64,000 nt of DNA from Selaginella moellendorffii (taxonomy: Eukaryota > Streptophyta > Lycopodiopsida > Selaginellales > Selaginellaceae), in the NCBI RefSeq assembly GCF_000143415.4, contig NW_003314273.1:2032760-2096759 (forward strand). The letters run 5' to 3'. The notes under the pieces were generated by a model. It searched no databases. It saw only the letters and a program-made list of their open reading frames with translations, and was not told the origin of the DNA. This document shows, piece by piece, positions 1 through 9,998 of the stretch. Every line of letters begins with the position of its first letter. Position 1 is the stretch's first letter. Both the position numbers and the translations under genes were made by a program.

Positions 1-2
1 AG

Positions 3-743
3 CCTGCCGCAGCTCTCGTCACTGCGTCTCATTATAGCCAAGACGCGATCGACCAGCACGACATCTACTCTAGTGCAATCACGGTTTCCACGAGCTCTAA
101 AGCTCCAGAATCTAGCAGCAACGACGGCACGAGACTCAAACTCGAGGGAGTCCAGAAAAAATGGGGTCGTCCAACGTACACTCCTGAGGCGCAGGTGCCA
201 AAGAATCCCATCAACATATCCGACAGTGTCAAGGTAAGCAGCAGCGCAGCAGGGAAAGAGGCGTCGAGTAGAAACAGCAGCGCTCCTCCCTACACGGAAA
301 GAAAGCAGCCTCCGCAGGAGATCTCGGCAGAGAAGAAGAAGCTCGCAGCGTCACTCTTTGGAAGCAAAGCAGGAGACACTAAAGCCAAGCCGGCAGCAAA
401 GCTACAACAGAATGGAACGTCGAAGAAAGCTCCAGCAAAGCCAACTTCGCCGCCACCTCCAGCTCCAGCTCCACCGCCTGCTGATCTACTCGACTTGAGT
501 GACAGTCTACCTCAGACTCCCTCGGTGGATCCGGTTGATCAGCTGGCGGATTTAATCTCGGTTGATAGCTCGGCCGCTACGTCGACCACTTCGCTCGTCG
601 AGCAAGTTTTTGACGCTGGAAAAGTTGCGACGAAGGGGCCATCGCCGCAAGCATCGTTGCAAAAGGACGCTGTTTCACGCCAAGTGGGGGTGACGCCGAG
701 CGGAGGAACAAACCCGGACCTTTTCAAGGATTTGTTTGGATGA
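3..743 (+). CDS. AP-4 complex subunit epsilon-like, C-terminal end (5' partial)
   Basis: The open frame enters from the left edge of the window and ends at TGA 741-743, so only the last roughly 245 codons are present. It shows a KKWGRPTYTP motif, then EKKKLAASLFG, a Pro/Ala-rich stretch, two LLDL/ADLI acidic-dileucine motifs and a terminal NPDLFKDLFG. From memory this tail layout fits the hinge and ear of plant AP-4 epsilon adaptin, a large subunit of the clathrin-independent trans-Golgi adaptor. A GTAAGC at 231-236 and a CAG at about 316-318 are both in phase 0, so residues between them may be an in-frame intron. It lies tail to tail with the ECHIDNA gene. The alternative is another adaptin-family or coat-associated protein with a similar low-complexity tail. 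Confidence 0.6.
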   Translation, partial: PAAALVTASHYSQDAIDQHDIYSSAITVSTSSKAPESSSNDGTRLKLEGVQKKWGRPTYTPEAQVPKNPINISDSVKVSSSAAGKEASSRNSSAPPYTERKQPPQEISAEKKKLAASLFGSKAGDTKAKPAAKLQQNGTSKKAPAKPTSPPPPAPAPPPADLLDLSDSLPQTPSVDPVDQLADLISVDSSAATSTTSLVEQVFDAGKVATKGPSPQASLQKDAVSRQVGVTPSGGTNPDLFKDLFG

Positions 744-941
744 GGAAAGCTCGCTCGCGTTCTCGCGTTTGGCGCGGTGGTGTGAGATTTTCTCACATCC
801 CTCTGGATCTGTATGGTCAGTAAGATTCTAATGGAACACGAGAAGAGCAGCAGCGGAAATGCGTTTATACTTCTCTGGAGAAAAGAATTTCCATTCCCTG
901 CGAGTCGGGCAGTGTACAAAACTTTTTCTGTGCTGATTCTT

Positions 942-1822
942 CTAAAAGTTGAAAGCGTTTTGTAGCCTGGATGCCATATGACCCGTCACGACTTGAGAAG
1001 CAAGCGACTGGATTTGCTTCTTGGCATCTGAGTTCCATCGACAGAAAAAAATGGAGTGAGTGGATGATTCGATCAAACTTTCAGTTCGAACCTCTCCGGC
1101 ATTTGGTGAATCCGATGATGTTGGCGACTCCCAGCGTGAGACAAATCCCCACGATCAGTAGATAGTCGAAGTTGAACTTAATGAGCGCGACAAGGCCCAG
1201 AGCTAGCCATATCCCAGGCTGTGAAACAAAACTAAGATCTCTCCTAAAAAAATAAAGTGGAGAGAGAGATAGAAGCTTACAGCAATGTAGAGCGTCCACC
1301 AAAAGAGCCATGTATCCTTCTTGTTGAGCCTCTCCAGAGACTGAAAGGGGAAGAACCATTCAAAGCTTGTAGCAGTGAAAGAGAGAAGAAAGAAAAACTT
1401 CTTTGTGCGTACCTGTTGATCCAGCGACTCAAATCGCCACACACTCTCGCCTTGGTCATCGATCTCATTCCACCAGCGCAGCCCCACCAGGATTCTACCG
1501 CTCACGTTCTTCACCACCCAGAAATCCAGCGCCGCCAAAAGGACGGTGACCACGAACTGGATGATGAAGCTGCTGACGAAGAAGGAGCAGAGGATGTAGA
1601 ATGCGATCGCGGATCCCTGCGAGGCGAGCGAGTGAAGAGAGAGAGAGAGAGTGAGAACGGCGCGATCTAAGATGAGAATTTCGAGAGAGACCTTGAAGAC
1701 GACGTGGAAGAACGCCGTGAGTGGATTCGAGTAGTTTTGCTGCGGCTGGCCCTCCTCCGCCTGCGCACAAGGCAAGGATTGAAATTCACGACGCCGGAAG
1801 CGCGGATCTGCAAACTCACCAT
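942..1822 (-). CDS. ECH: ECHIDNA / TVP23-family trans-Golgi membrane protein
   Basis: Six exons on the minus strand: 1820-1822, 1692-1760, 1413-1616, 1281-1340, 1092-1218 and 942-1027, giving 182 residues (Arabidopsis ECH is about 186). All introns are GT-AG and short. The protein starts MAEEGQPQQNYSNP and contains the very conserved block DFWVVKNVSGRILVGLRWWN, then LNKKDTWLFWW and a C-terminal DAKKQIQSLASQ tail, with several hydrophobic membrane segments. ECHIDNA acts with YIP proteins at the trans-Golgi network in secretory-vesicle formation and cell elongation. The first coding exon holds only the ATG, followed directly by GTGAG. Confidence is high because all exon phases fit and the whole length aligns to the family. 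Confidence 0.93.
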
Positions 1823-2248
1823 GGATGGAATCGCCACTCGCCGAGCTCCAGATCGTAAAACCCTAGAAGAAGGCCTGGTGACGTGGCAAAGTGCCGCGTC
1901 AGCGTCCCAGTCACGTCCGTAACGTTTCCCCTCCGTACATTACCGTACAAACGTACAAAACATTTTATTTTACAAAACTGGAATTTTTCCTTGCCCCGTT
2001 CGAGAGCTTGTCTTTGGCGACGTATTCGTTCGTAACGTGGAACTCTCCGCGAGAAAGCTCCGTGGAAATCTGGGAAGAACGATGAGAAAGAGAAAAGGAG
2101 AGCGAGTTCTTCGATTCATACCTTGAGTGTTAGTAGAACATTTAGCGCGGAGCACAGCTGATTCATTCGCCTCCTCCCGCGGGTCTTGAGGTAATCGTGC
2201 ATGACGGGATCCACTCGAAGCGCCATTGACGGCCACCTCGTGCTCTTG

Positions 2249-4940
2249 CTAAAGCTGTTCTTCCGGTTGGCCTGGCAAGGAGGAAACGACGAGCGTTTGA
2301 TCAGTTTTAAAGTTCTCCAGAGATGTTACCAGGATCTTTTTGACTGCTCTCTCAATCTTCGAGAGCGCCATTTCTACCGACTCGATGCGTCCAGTACCGC
2401 CGCAGCAGCTGCATGAATCAGTGACCCTCGAGGTGACGCTCGGCCGGTCCTGAAAGTTCCATAGCAAGTCAAGCACCACGAAGAGAACTGATACACAACA
2501 AGATTAAGTACCCGTGCTCTTGTCATTTCCATGAGTCCGAACTCTGAAATTTCCGAGATGACAACTTTAGAGCGGTCCCGCTCAATGGCCTTGCGCATTT
2601 CTTCGAAAACAAGCCTTTCGTGACCTGCAGATATACCACAATACTCGCTGCCAAACTATCGAGTCTAGAGGCTTACTTGGATCCTCCATGTCTATGAAGT
2701 CAACAACTATAATCCCACCAATATCTCGTAGCCTCAGCTCTGTCGCAATCTGCGGCTCATTCCGTATGATCAGAAAATCACAGAGATTATGATGGTTTTT
2801 ACCTTTCGAGCAGCAGCGAGATTTACTTCTAAAACTGCTTCTCGTTGAGATGTCGCATCACCGAGCATTCCCACGCCACCATTTACATCAATAGATACGA
2901 GAGCTTCGGTTTCCTCCAACACCAAATATGCACCGTTTGGTAGTTCTACCCTGCAGGGAGAACGAAAGCGAAAGATGACCACTTTTGCAAGAAACACCAA
3001 GCACCTACCGCTTGCTAGATGATTTCTCAATTTCTGCTTCCAGGTTGAAAGCCTCGAAGATAGGCTCTTTGCCAGAGTAAAGTTCCACACGATCACATAA
3101 GTGAGGTGCTATTTCTTGGAGGTAAGCTGTAACCTGAAAAGAAGAAAACACAAAGAAATATAAGTTTCTTATCTACGTCCAAAAGTCGTCACCTCTTGGT
3201 ATGTTTGAGACGAATCCACGACAAACCTTTCAACCTGTAAATAATCGTTCAAAGAAAGAAGATAGTATACTGTGACAAACCTCATTGTTGAAGAGATCAC
3301 GAACTGTCCTGAGCGTTTGTCCCATGGCCCTTTGTAGCAACACAGGGACCGGGTCTTTTCCACCAGCAGCAGCAGCAACCTCCGCTCTCTCCAGAATACT
3401 TCTCCACGTCTCCATGAGGCGTGCCAAATCCTTCTCGAGCTCTTCACGGCTGCGGCCAACAGCCTCAGTCCTCACAGTAAGACCAAATCCAGGAGGCTGC
3501 AGCTCTCTGGCAAGCTGCTTAAGCCGACTTCTTTCCAGCCCGTTAATCTTGCGAGTAACTCCAATGGTCGAAACTTGAGGCACCAGTACCTGCACTACAT
3601 CTCCAACTTCACGCATTCATTCTCTAACAAAAAAGAGCAGGAGGCACTTACCCAGTATCGTCCCGCCAAAGCCACAGTTGCAGTAAGCTGTGGTCCTTTC
3701 TGCCGAAGAGCCTCTTTCTTCACTTGCACGACCATCAAAGTTCCTCTCTTGACTTTCCTCCATGCACCGATCTTCCGCAGAACAGTAGCCGGCTTTACGT
3801 TTGTCTTTCCATCGCTCTGTTCCATCTCCTCTCCGTTTGGATCGTCCACAGTTTCTTCAATTTCCTCTTCATTCACGTCGATAACTATCCCATCCTTGTT
3901 TCTCAAGCCGTCCTCTTCGTTCCCCTGAGCTTTGTCACCGTAGAAGACGTGCGGGTATTGGTGCATGTTAACTTCCAGCAATGCCGTTCTGGAAGATCCA
4001 ATCTCCACAAATATCCCGTTCATGCCTGGGAGGAGCTGCTTCACAACGCCGAGGTAGACATTCCCAACTTGGAAGTTCGAGTTGACAGGCTCGAGCAGTA
4101 GCTGGACGAGCTTCTTGTTCTCGACGATCGCAATTCGCTGCATCGTGCACTCGGAGGAGTTGATGAAGATCTCCACTGCTACATCGCGAGCTTCCGGAAC
4201 TTCCTGGCTCTCGCTCAGGAAAATGCTCTCGAGCAGCCATGGCTCCTCCCTTGGAAACACCTTCCGCTTCGGGAAAAATCTAAAGTCCGGCCACTTGGTC
4301 GTGGTTTCACTCGAGACACTTGCCTGATCATCTTCTCCCTTGGAAGAAAAGTCTCTGAAAGCTTCGAGTTCTGCTACAGCGATGAAAGGATCTTCCTCTC
4401 CAAAAACCTTTTGATCCGAGAGTTGCAACGCGGCCAGGAACGGGTCTTCTTCTCCAAAAGTTGGAACTCTCGAGACATGGAGAGCTCTAACTTCTGAGGG
4501 CGATGAGTCGTGTAGTGCCGGGACCTGGACAACGTAAGAGTTCTCCAAAGATCGTCCTGGCAGCACCTAGAAATTCTAGAGGAAATGAATCGAGCTTGTG
4601 AAAATCTCTACAATCACGGACGAACCTGTGAGCCATTCACTAGCGTTGGAGCTTCAGCTATGCTCGCTCTGGCCGCTCCATTCCCATGAAACAGCCGAAG
4701 AGACGAGGAAGAAGAACTCTCGGCCCAGGGATCTTCCTCGAAGAGAACGCGCTGGTCGCCCTCGGCTCTCCTGTGCGCCCGGGGAATGTGAAGGAATTCC
4801 GCGCCTGGAATCCCGAAATGCCGATCCCTGAGATGCCTGCGCTGAGAATCCGCCACGGAATTCTTGGAGCTCAACCTGGACGAGGAAGGAAACAGCGCTT
4901 CCGCGAGGAATGGAGCGGCGGCGTGGATTGTAGGCGCCAT
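2249..4940 (-). CDS. RNE: Chloroplast ribonuclease E/G-like protein
   Basis: Nine exons: 4626-4940, 3652-4566, 3281-3589, 3193-3234, 3009-3133, 2803-2950, 2677-2749, 2512-2624 and 2249-2449, giving 746 residues. The N terminus (MAPTIHAAAPFLAEALFPSS) looks like a plastid transit peptide. An S1 RNA-binding region (YLGVVKQLLPGMNGIFVEIG) is interrupted by a strongly acidic insert, as in other plant RNE proteins. The DNase-I-like catalytic part has the two metal-binding aspartates in SIDVNGG (D590) and VVDFIDM (D635), spaced as D303/D346 in E. coli RNase E. A CSCC motif (C693, C696) matches the zinc-link. The enzyme cleaves polycistronic plastid transcripts. I see no N-terminal CBM20 starch-binding domain, which Arabidopsis RNE is reported to carry. 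The region before S1 has four F-x-E-E-D-P-W/F-like repeats. Confidence 0.9.
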
Positions 4941-5188
4941 TTCTCACCAGAGCAAGCGATTCCATCGCTCATTGTCAGCGATCCGCGAGCAGCTTATCCA
5001 TATATCGACACGCATTTTTTAGGGTTTATGCTGCTAGGTTGAAGAAGCCACGTCATCCAAGTAGCTGACGTGGCGGACACCACGTCTGACGTGGCGAAGG
5101 GACAACGGTCGGATCGTTTACTTGATAGTTCCGTTATACAGAGCTAGAGGCGATCGATTGATTCATTCGTTCTCTCCAGCTCGAAGCT
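4941..5188. promoter_or_regulatory. Shared upstream region of RNE (-) and coiled-coil gene (+)
   Basis: 248 bp separate two divergent start codons. The interval contains TAGGGTTTA at about 5021-5029 (telo-box-like, AAACCCTA on the minus strand) and repeated GACGTGGC-type G-box-like words around 5068-5095. No clear TATA box is seen. A bidirectional promoter is inferred from geometry only. Confidence 0.45.
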
Positions 5189-5913
5189 ATGGCGGATTTT
5201 CGTGCCGCAATCCCAGTTCCAGGAGGAAGGATTGAGAGCTTGCAATGGCGCCGGCCAGGAATTCCTGCTAATCGACAGAAATGGAGAACGCTAGCAATGG
5301 CTCGGGACGATTCTAGCAGGAAGAAGAACGAATTTCCTCTCATTCTCGACGCGAATCTCTCCTCCAGAATGGCAGCGTTCCAATGCGCCCTATCGTCCAC
5401 TGCCGAGAACAACGAGATGACACACTGCCGCAGGAATTTCACCTCGAGCATCCAATCTCTGGTCCAACACAGCGATAGCGCGCAGAGGCACTGCCAGGCC
5501 TTCCAGGCATCGCTGGATTCGATCGAAGCTCGCCTCGCGCTGGCTCCCAGCGCCTCTGAGATTTCCAGCCTCCAGGTACCAAAGAATCCATCCCCTGCTC
5601 CACAAAATATTTCATCATCTCCCTGTTCTTGCAGACGCGCCTGGAGCGAGCATCGTCCTCCTTGCTCCCCCAATCCGGCATCGAGCAGTTGATCCGAGAG
5701 GCCGAGCTCTTGGAATCGAGGCTCGCAGAGATTCCAAGCGCGGAAGAAATCCAGGCCCTAGACACTAGAATCCCCGAAATGCTGATGAAGAGATCGTGGG
5801 AGAGAGTCGGCGATGGCGCCAGGAGGCTGCGGCGAGCGATGGATAGAGCTGAGATCGCGTGGCTGCGGCATCTAGAGGATGCCGCCTCGCAGCTCATCGG
5901 GAATAAATCTTAG
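5189..5913 (+). CDS. Coiled-coil protein of unknown function with an internal repeat
   Basis: Two exons, 5189-5575 and 5635-5913, with a GT-AG intron of 59 bp in phase 0, give 221 residues. I do not recognise the family. The N terminus is basic and low in structure. The middle and C-terminal parts are helix- and charge-rich with likely coiled coil. Two copies of a motif E-[AS]-R-L-A-x-x-P-S-A-x-E-I-x-x-L-x-T-R are visible; the first straddles the exon junction and the second begins about 41 residues later. No membrane segment or clear targeting signal is evident. It starts 248 bp from the divergent RNE gene and ends about 30 bp before the OEP21 start codon. Confidence 0.7.
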
Positions 5914-5942
5914 GGTTTATAGCGAGCATTTTTCTAGGGTTC

Positions 5943-6704
5943 ATGGAGACCTCTCTCAGATTTCGAGGCGATGAGAGGCAACTCCGGCTCCACGCGAAGG
6001 AGAATTTCCTGCTCGACAGCTCCTTTTGCCTCCAGGCGCGCATTTAATCGATCTCTATCGCGCTCTTCTTCTCAAAATCTCTCGCTTCTTTTCTCTCGCA
6101 GGTCCACGGCTATCTCAACACGCACAACGGCAGGGCGGGATGCATCGCGCAGCTCAAGAGGAAATTCCTCCCCGAGGCATCGTCTCTCTCCTCTGCAATC
6201 GCTGGATCGATCGAATCGACTCTCTCTCTCTCAATATTTGTTTTGCAGCTTCTCACGAGCTTGGATGTGGGCGCGCGATACGACACCGATCACAAGGAAT
6301 TCACGTACGATGTGCGCGGCAAGAAGACGCTGCCTCTCACGGACAATGGATTGCTCAGCGTGGATCTCAAGGGAGGATTCAACTTTAATCCTCGATTGAA
6401 ACTGGTGAGCGCGCTGGTTCTAGATCATTGTCCCTTCAATCGTCCTTCGATCGTCCAGGGAAAAGCCAGGGGAGCGATAGAGCTCAGCTACAAGGTCTTC
6501 AACTTCACGGAAGATCAAGATCTCAAGCTCAAAATCGGCTATGATCCTTTCAAACAGGCAAGAACAAACTTTTTTTCGTGTGATCGATCGAGATTCGAGA
6601 TTTCTTTTGTTCTTGCGCAGAAGCCATACTTGCAATTGAGGGAGAACAATTGGACATTCAATGCCGACATAAACGGTGCCTGGAACATCATCTACGACCT
6701 GTAA
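5943..6704 (+). CDS. OEP21: Chloroplast outer envelope pore protein OEP21
   Basis: Five exons, 5943-6035, 6102-6176, 6249-6404, 6459-6557 and 6621-6704, give 168 residues (family about 167-177). The start METSLRFRGD, central YDVRGKKTLPLTDNGLL, and the terminal LQLRENNWTFNADINGAW then YDL align end to end with angiosperm OEP21. OEP21 is a beta-barrel, anion-selective, ATP-regulated channel of the plastid outer envelope that passes triose phosphate and phosphate. Introns 1, 2 and 4 have GC donors (6036-6037, 6177-6178, 6558-6559); only intron 3 is GT-AG. No GT occurs between the start codon and the first acceptor, so intron 1 cannot be GT-AG. The gene is convergent with the small acidic-protein gene. 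Confidence 0.93.
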
Positions 6705-6793
6705 TTCTCGAGAGCGAGAGGGAACGAACGATTCTTTCAATCATCTCATTCATCTTAGCAGCGAAGAATGAAAGGGAAAATTTTTTAGAGGTC

Positions 6794-7024
6794 TTACTTG
6801 CGTTTCTTGGTGGCACTGGCTAGTTCTTCCTCCAATTCTTCTTCTTCCTCCTGCTCTGGATCGGCTACTTCCAGCGCGCAGTGATGCCGGAGCATGTAAT
6901 CGCCCAGTAGCTGCATCGCTTTGCTCTTGAGATCCACCAGCGCCGCCGAGAGCGATGGATTACTCTCGGATTGGATCGATTGGGCCTCCGCCTCGAGCCG
7001 GAAGCTCGCCATAGCCGTCGCCAT
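6794..7024 (-). CDS. Small acidic protein of unknown function (76 aa)
   Basis: A single-exon 76-residue frame. The first half is probably helical (SAALVDLKSKAMQLLGDYML), followed by a Glu-rich run and a terminal KKRK that could act as a nuclear localisation signal. I do not recognise a family. It is credible because it starts 85 bp from the divergent VTI1 start, ends 90 bp from the OEP21 stop, and has a compositional layout unlike a random frame. A further exon cannot be excluded. Confidence 0.55.
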   Translation of the reverse strand: MATAMASFRLEAEAQSIQSESNPSLSAALVDLKSKAMQLLGDYMLRHHCALEVADPEQEEEEELEEELASATKKRK

Positions 7025-7109
7025 TCTATCTATCTTCTTAGCCCTAAAAAAAGGCTTTGATCAATTTTTTAGGGCTCCTACATTGTGCTTCTCCTGTTGC
7101 CCGGCGAGG

Positions 7110-8049
7110 ATGAGCGAGATCTTCGATGGGTACGAGCGCCAGTACTGCGAGCTGTCCACGAATCTCGCCAGGCGATGCAGCGCCACGGCGATTCTCTCCG
7201 GAGGTAGGCCCAGATCGAGCGATCGATCGTGGTTCTTCTGATTTGAGGGTTTGATCGATGTGCGAGAGAGCAGAGGAGAAGAAGCAGAAGCTGGCTGAGC
7301 TGAAATCCGGGTTGGATGAAGCACAATCTCTGGTAAACGCGATCGATCTTTTGTGGGAAGTCTAAAATTCTCGGAATTTTTTTTTCCTTCTTCTCTAGAT
7401 CCAGCGCATGGAATTGGAAGCTCGCAGCCTCGGGAATTCGCAAAAGGCCGTGTTCCTGGCGAAACTGAGGGAGTACAAGTCCGATCTGACCTCGCTCAAG
7501 AAGGACGTACAAAAATGCGCGACGACTGACGCTCTCGCTGCCCGCGAAGAACTCTTGGAAGCCGGCCTGGGCGATTTGTCGGTAACGTTTCTTGGCCATT
7601 TTCCCAGGGAAGAACTGTCTTTGATCGGCGATCCGCTGCAAATTTTCTTTCTTCCAGACTTCCACCGACCAGAGAGGACGACTACTGTACGCGACAGACA
7701 AAATGAATCGCTCCGGAGAGAGGATCAAAGAAAGCAAGAGAACTTTGCTGGAGACCGAAGATCTTGGAGTCTCGATTCTCCAGGACTTACACGACCAGCG
7801 CCAGAGACTCCTTCACACAAGAGACACGGTAAGAATTCGAGGAAGATCTCCATTTCTTCCCTTTAACTCTTAACGCTTCTCTCTTTGTTCCAGCTTTACG
7901 GCGTCGATGACAACGTTGGCAAAAGCAGGAAGATCCTCAACTCCATGGCCAGAAGAATAAATCAGAACAAATGGATCATGGGTGGACTCATTAGCTTCCT
8001 CATCGCCGCGATTCTACTCGTCGCCTATTTCAAATGGGTGAGCAAGTAA
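7110..8049 (+). CDS. VTI1: Vesicle SNARE VTI1 (Qb-SNARE)
   Basis: Five exons, 7110-7203, 7274-7332, 7399-7581, 7658-7828 and 7894-8049, all GT-AG, give 220 residues (Arabidopsis VTI11 is 221). It starts MSEIFDGYERQYCELSTNL, has the KSGLDEAQSLIQRMELEARS helix of the Habc bundle and a SNARE motif around ETEDLGVSILQDLHDQRQRL. A C-terminal transmembrane anchor (WIMGGLISFLIAAILLVAYF) follows. VTI1 proteins drive fusion in the trans-Golgi, prevacuolar and vacuolar pathways. The start codon is 85 bp from a divergent small gene. Confidence 0.95.
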
Positions 8050-8448
8050 GTGATCGATCCTCCGATCTTATCAGTCTCTCTGGATGGATATAAACTATGC
8101 CGTTGTGTGTACATTCTTTTCCTCCTCCATACATACATTATATAGGTACGTAACAAAGCTTACGTTCATAGATCTCTCGGAAGCTTTTTTCTCACAGCTA
8201 AAAACCAAAGAGAAGTTGCGCCGTGTGGAATCCTGGGTGCGATTTCCAGTGGCCACTCGCAACGTTTACTTTGCTTTTTATTCTTCGCATTTATTCTCTC
8301 TTGACGGAATCTACTGCGACACAATGCAGCACTTGGCTCGCTTGTGATCGTGAGAGCAGTGGAAGTTTGGCTCCTTGGGAACTGTCAAGCGTTTGGAAGA
8401 TCTGCCAGGAGCAAAGTTTGTGAGCGTTTTGCTCCAGGAAAACTTTCA

Positions 8449-9803
8449 CTACCTTTGTGGAATGAAAGGCCGATCGAAGTAAGGCATGAGTTGAGCACGA
8501 GGGACCATCTCTTTCCGCAGCTGCTTGATTTCTTCTTGTTCCGCAAGCTGTCGACGCATGAATCCAGCAGCTAAGGAACAAGAATTTTATAAACTGTGCG
8601 AACCTCTTGCAGTCGCTGTTGCTCCTCTCGCTGATGCTCGATGTAAATTATCTTTGCGGCAATCTACACGCAAAACAAAGCTTAGTCGTCGCTCCAAAGC
8701 TTTTTTATCAGAGTGATACGTACGTAGTCGTCGAATTGAGCTCGCCGGACGGATCTGAATTCAGTACAGAGCCTGATATCCATCGGAACAGTGTTCTCTT
8801 TCGGAGGAGGCTTGGGAACAACCTGGATCGAAATCTTAGATGCTGAAAGAAAGCAAAAGCCTCGAAGTTCTGGATAAGAAGTACCTCTGGTTCGTCAGTT
8901 GTCCATGGCAGGCCTTGTGCTATAGGAATCCTGAGCTTGCTATCTTCTTCAAATATCTTTTGCAGTTTCTTCCGGAACTCGTACTCCTTTCTCGCGCCTC
9001 GAGCCTGTGTACAAACTGAAAGAGTCCAGCAAAAGGAAAGAAGAAACTTGTAACGCACCTGTGTTCGCAGGCTAAAAGGTTGTATGCACGTTGCCTTGGA
9101 CGACTTTTGGTACGACTCGGATGATCCACAGTCACTGGCATTTTTCTCAGACTGGATGTCATCTTTCTCGTCCCTGCAATGTCAGGTTTGTTTGCAAGCA
9201 AAGCCATAGAAAAGCTTCAAGGAACAAATACCTGTCCAAAGAGCCACCTTCGCTGTCAGCATTGTCCTCCTCTGCCGATTTCTCTTGAGTTGCTTCGCAG
9301 GAACCAAACTCGAACTCTTCCTCGGTCTGCGACAACGATCGCCGGCTGGGCTGCCACTCGCGACGCTCCTCCATCTTTCGGATGTGAGTGTTTACTTCCG
9401 CGAGCGAGATCATACTCTCAAATGCCTGGACTAAGCTATGGACCTTGGAGCCACAGATCCTCCTCCCAAGAGCGCGAAACTCAGCCTCAGTTTCTCCCTC
9501 CTGGTGAGAATCCTTGTCGATCGACGAGCCTGAAACCTCTGCATCGCCAGGAATCCCACCGCTGGAATCCTCGGCCGGGGGAGTCGAAGAACACACATCC
9601 TTCTGGACCAGGGACTCTTGAAATTCCGGCGCTCGAGCCTGGCAGCATGATTCCAGCCTATTGCTCTCGTGAAGAACGGCTGGGATAGGAGAGATCCGAG
9701 GTCTAGCAGCGATTGCCGCGGCATTGGGATCGCAATTCTCCAGCGATTTCTTCTTCTTCGTCATGCCGCATTCTTTCGCTGGGGATCTCGCGGCGCCAGC
9801 CAT
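8449..9803 (-). CDS. TPX2 C-terminal-domain microtubule-associated protein
   Basis: Six exons, 9232-9803, 9059-9173, 8885-9004, 8724-8822, 8604-8663 and 8449-8547, give 354 residues. The N-terminal half is Ser/Glu-rich and low in order. The conserved part reads IQPFSLRTQARGARKEYEF, then IPIAQGLPWTTDEPE, PPPKENTVPMD, and ends MPYFDRPFIPQR, diagnostic of the plant TPX2-domain (WVD2/MAP20-like) family that binds and stabilises microtubules. The start was set at ATG 9803 because the frame upstream has only a TTG. The last acceptor was placed at CGACAG before 8547, since the nearer TTAG would break the conserved frame. Family assignment is firm; the subfamily is not resolved. Confidence 0.88.
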
Positions 9804-9998
9804 CGCCGATCGCCCCAAGGATCTTATAATACCTGGAATCTCCCAGCGATTAAAGTCGCTCCTCCTCTCGCGCTTCGCCGCCTCCCCAGCTCCCTGCTCT
9901 AACCTAATTCTGCGAAGGAACGTTGTTTAGGCTAACGGCTAGATGCGCCTACGTGGCGCCACGTGGCCGGAAACTTAGCATTAGGGTTCTTCGTGGCT
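9804..9998. promoter_or_regulatory. Divergent promoter between TPX2-domain gene and O-fucosyltransferase gene
   Basis: 195 bp separate the two start codons. It contains ATTAGGGTTC at about 9980-9989, a telo-box-like word, and an ACGTGGCGCCACGTGG segment at about 9951-9966 that holds two ACGTGG G-box-like cores in near-palindromic arrangement. No strong TATA box is seen. Confidence 0.5.

Noticed and set aside
230-318. Definite intron in the AP-4 epsilon-like tail
   Set aside because: Donor and acceptor are in phase, but the stretch is also open and compositionally like the rest of the hinge, so splicing cannot be decided from sequence.
9963-9998. Upstream in-frame extension of the O-fucosyltransferase
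   Set aside because: Begins with GTG, not ATG; the ATG at 9999 places the signal anchor at a normal distance.
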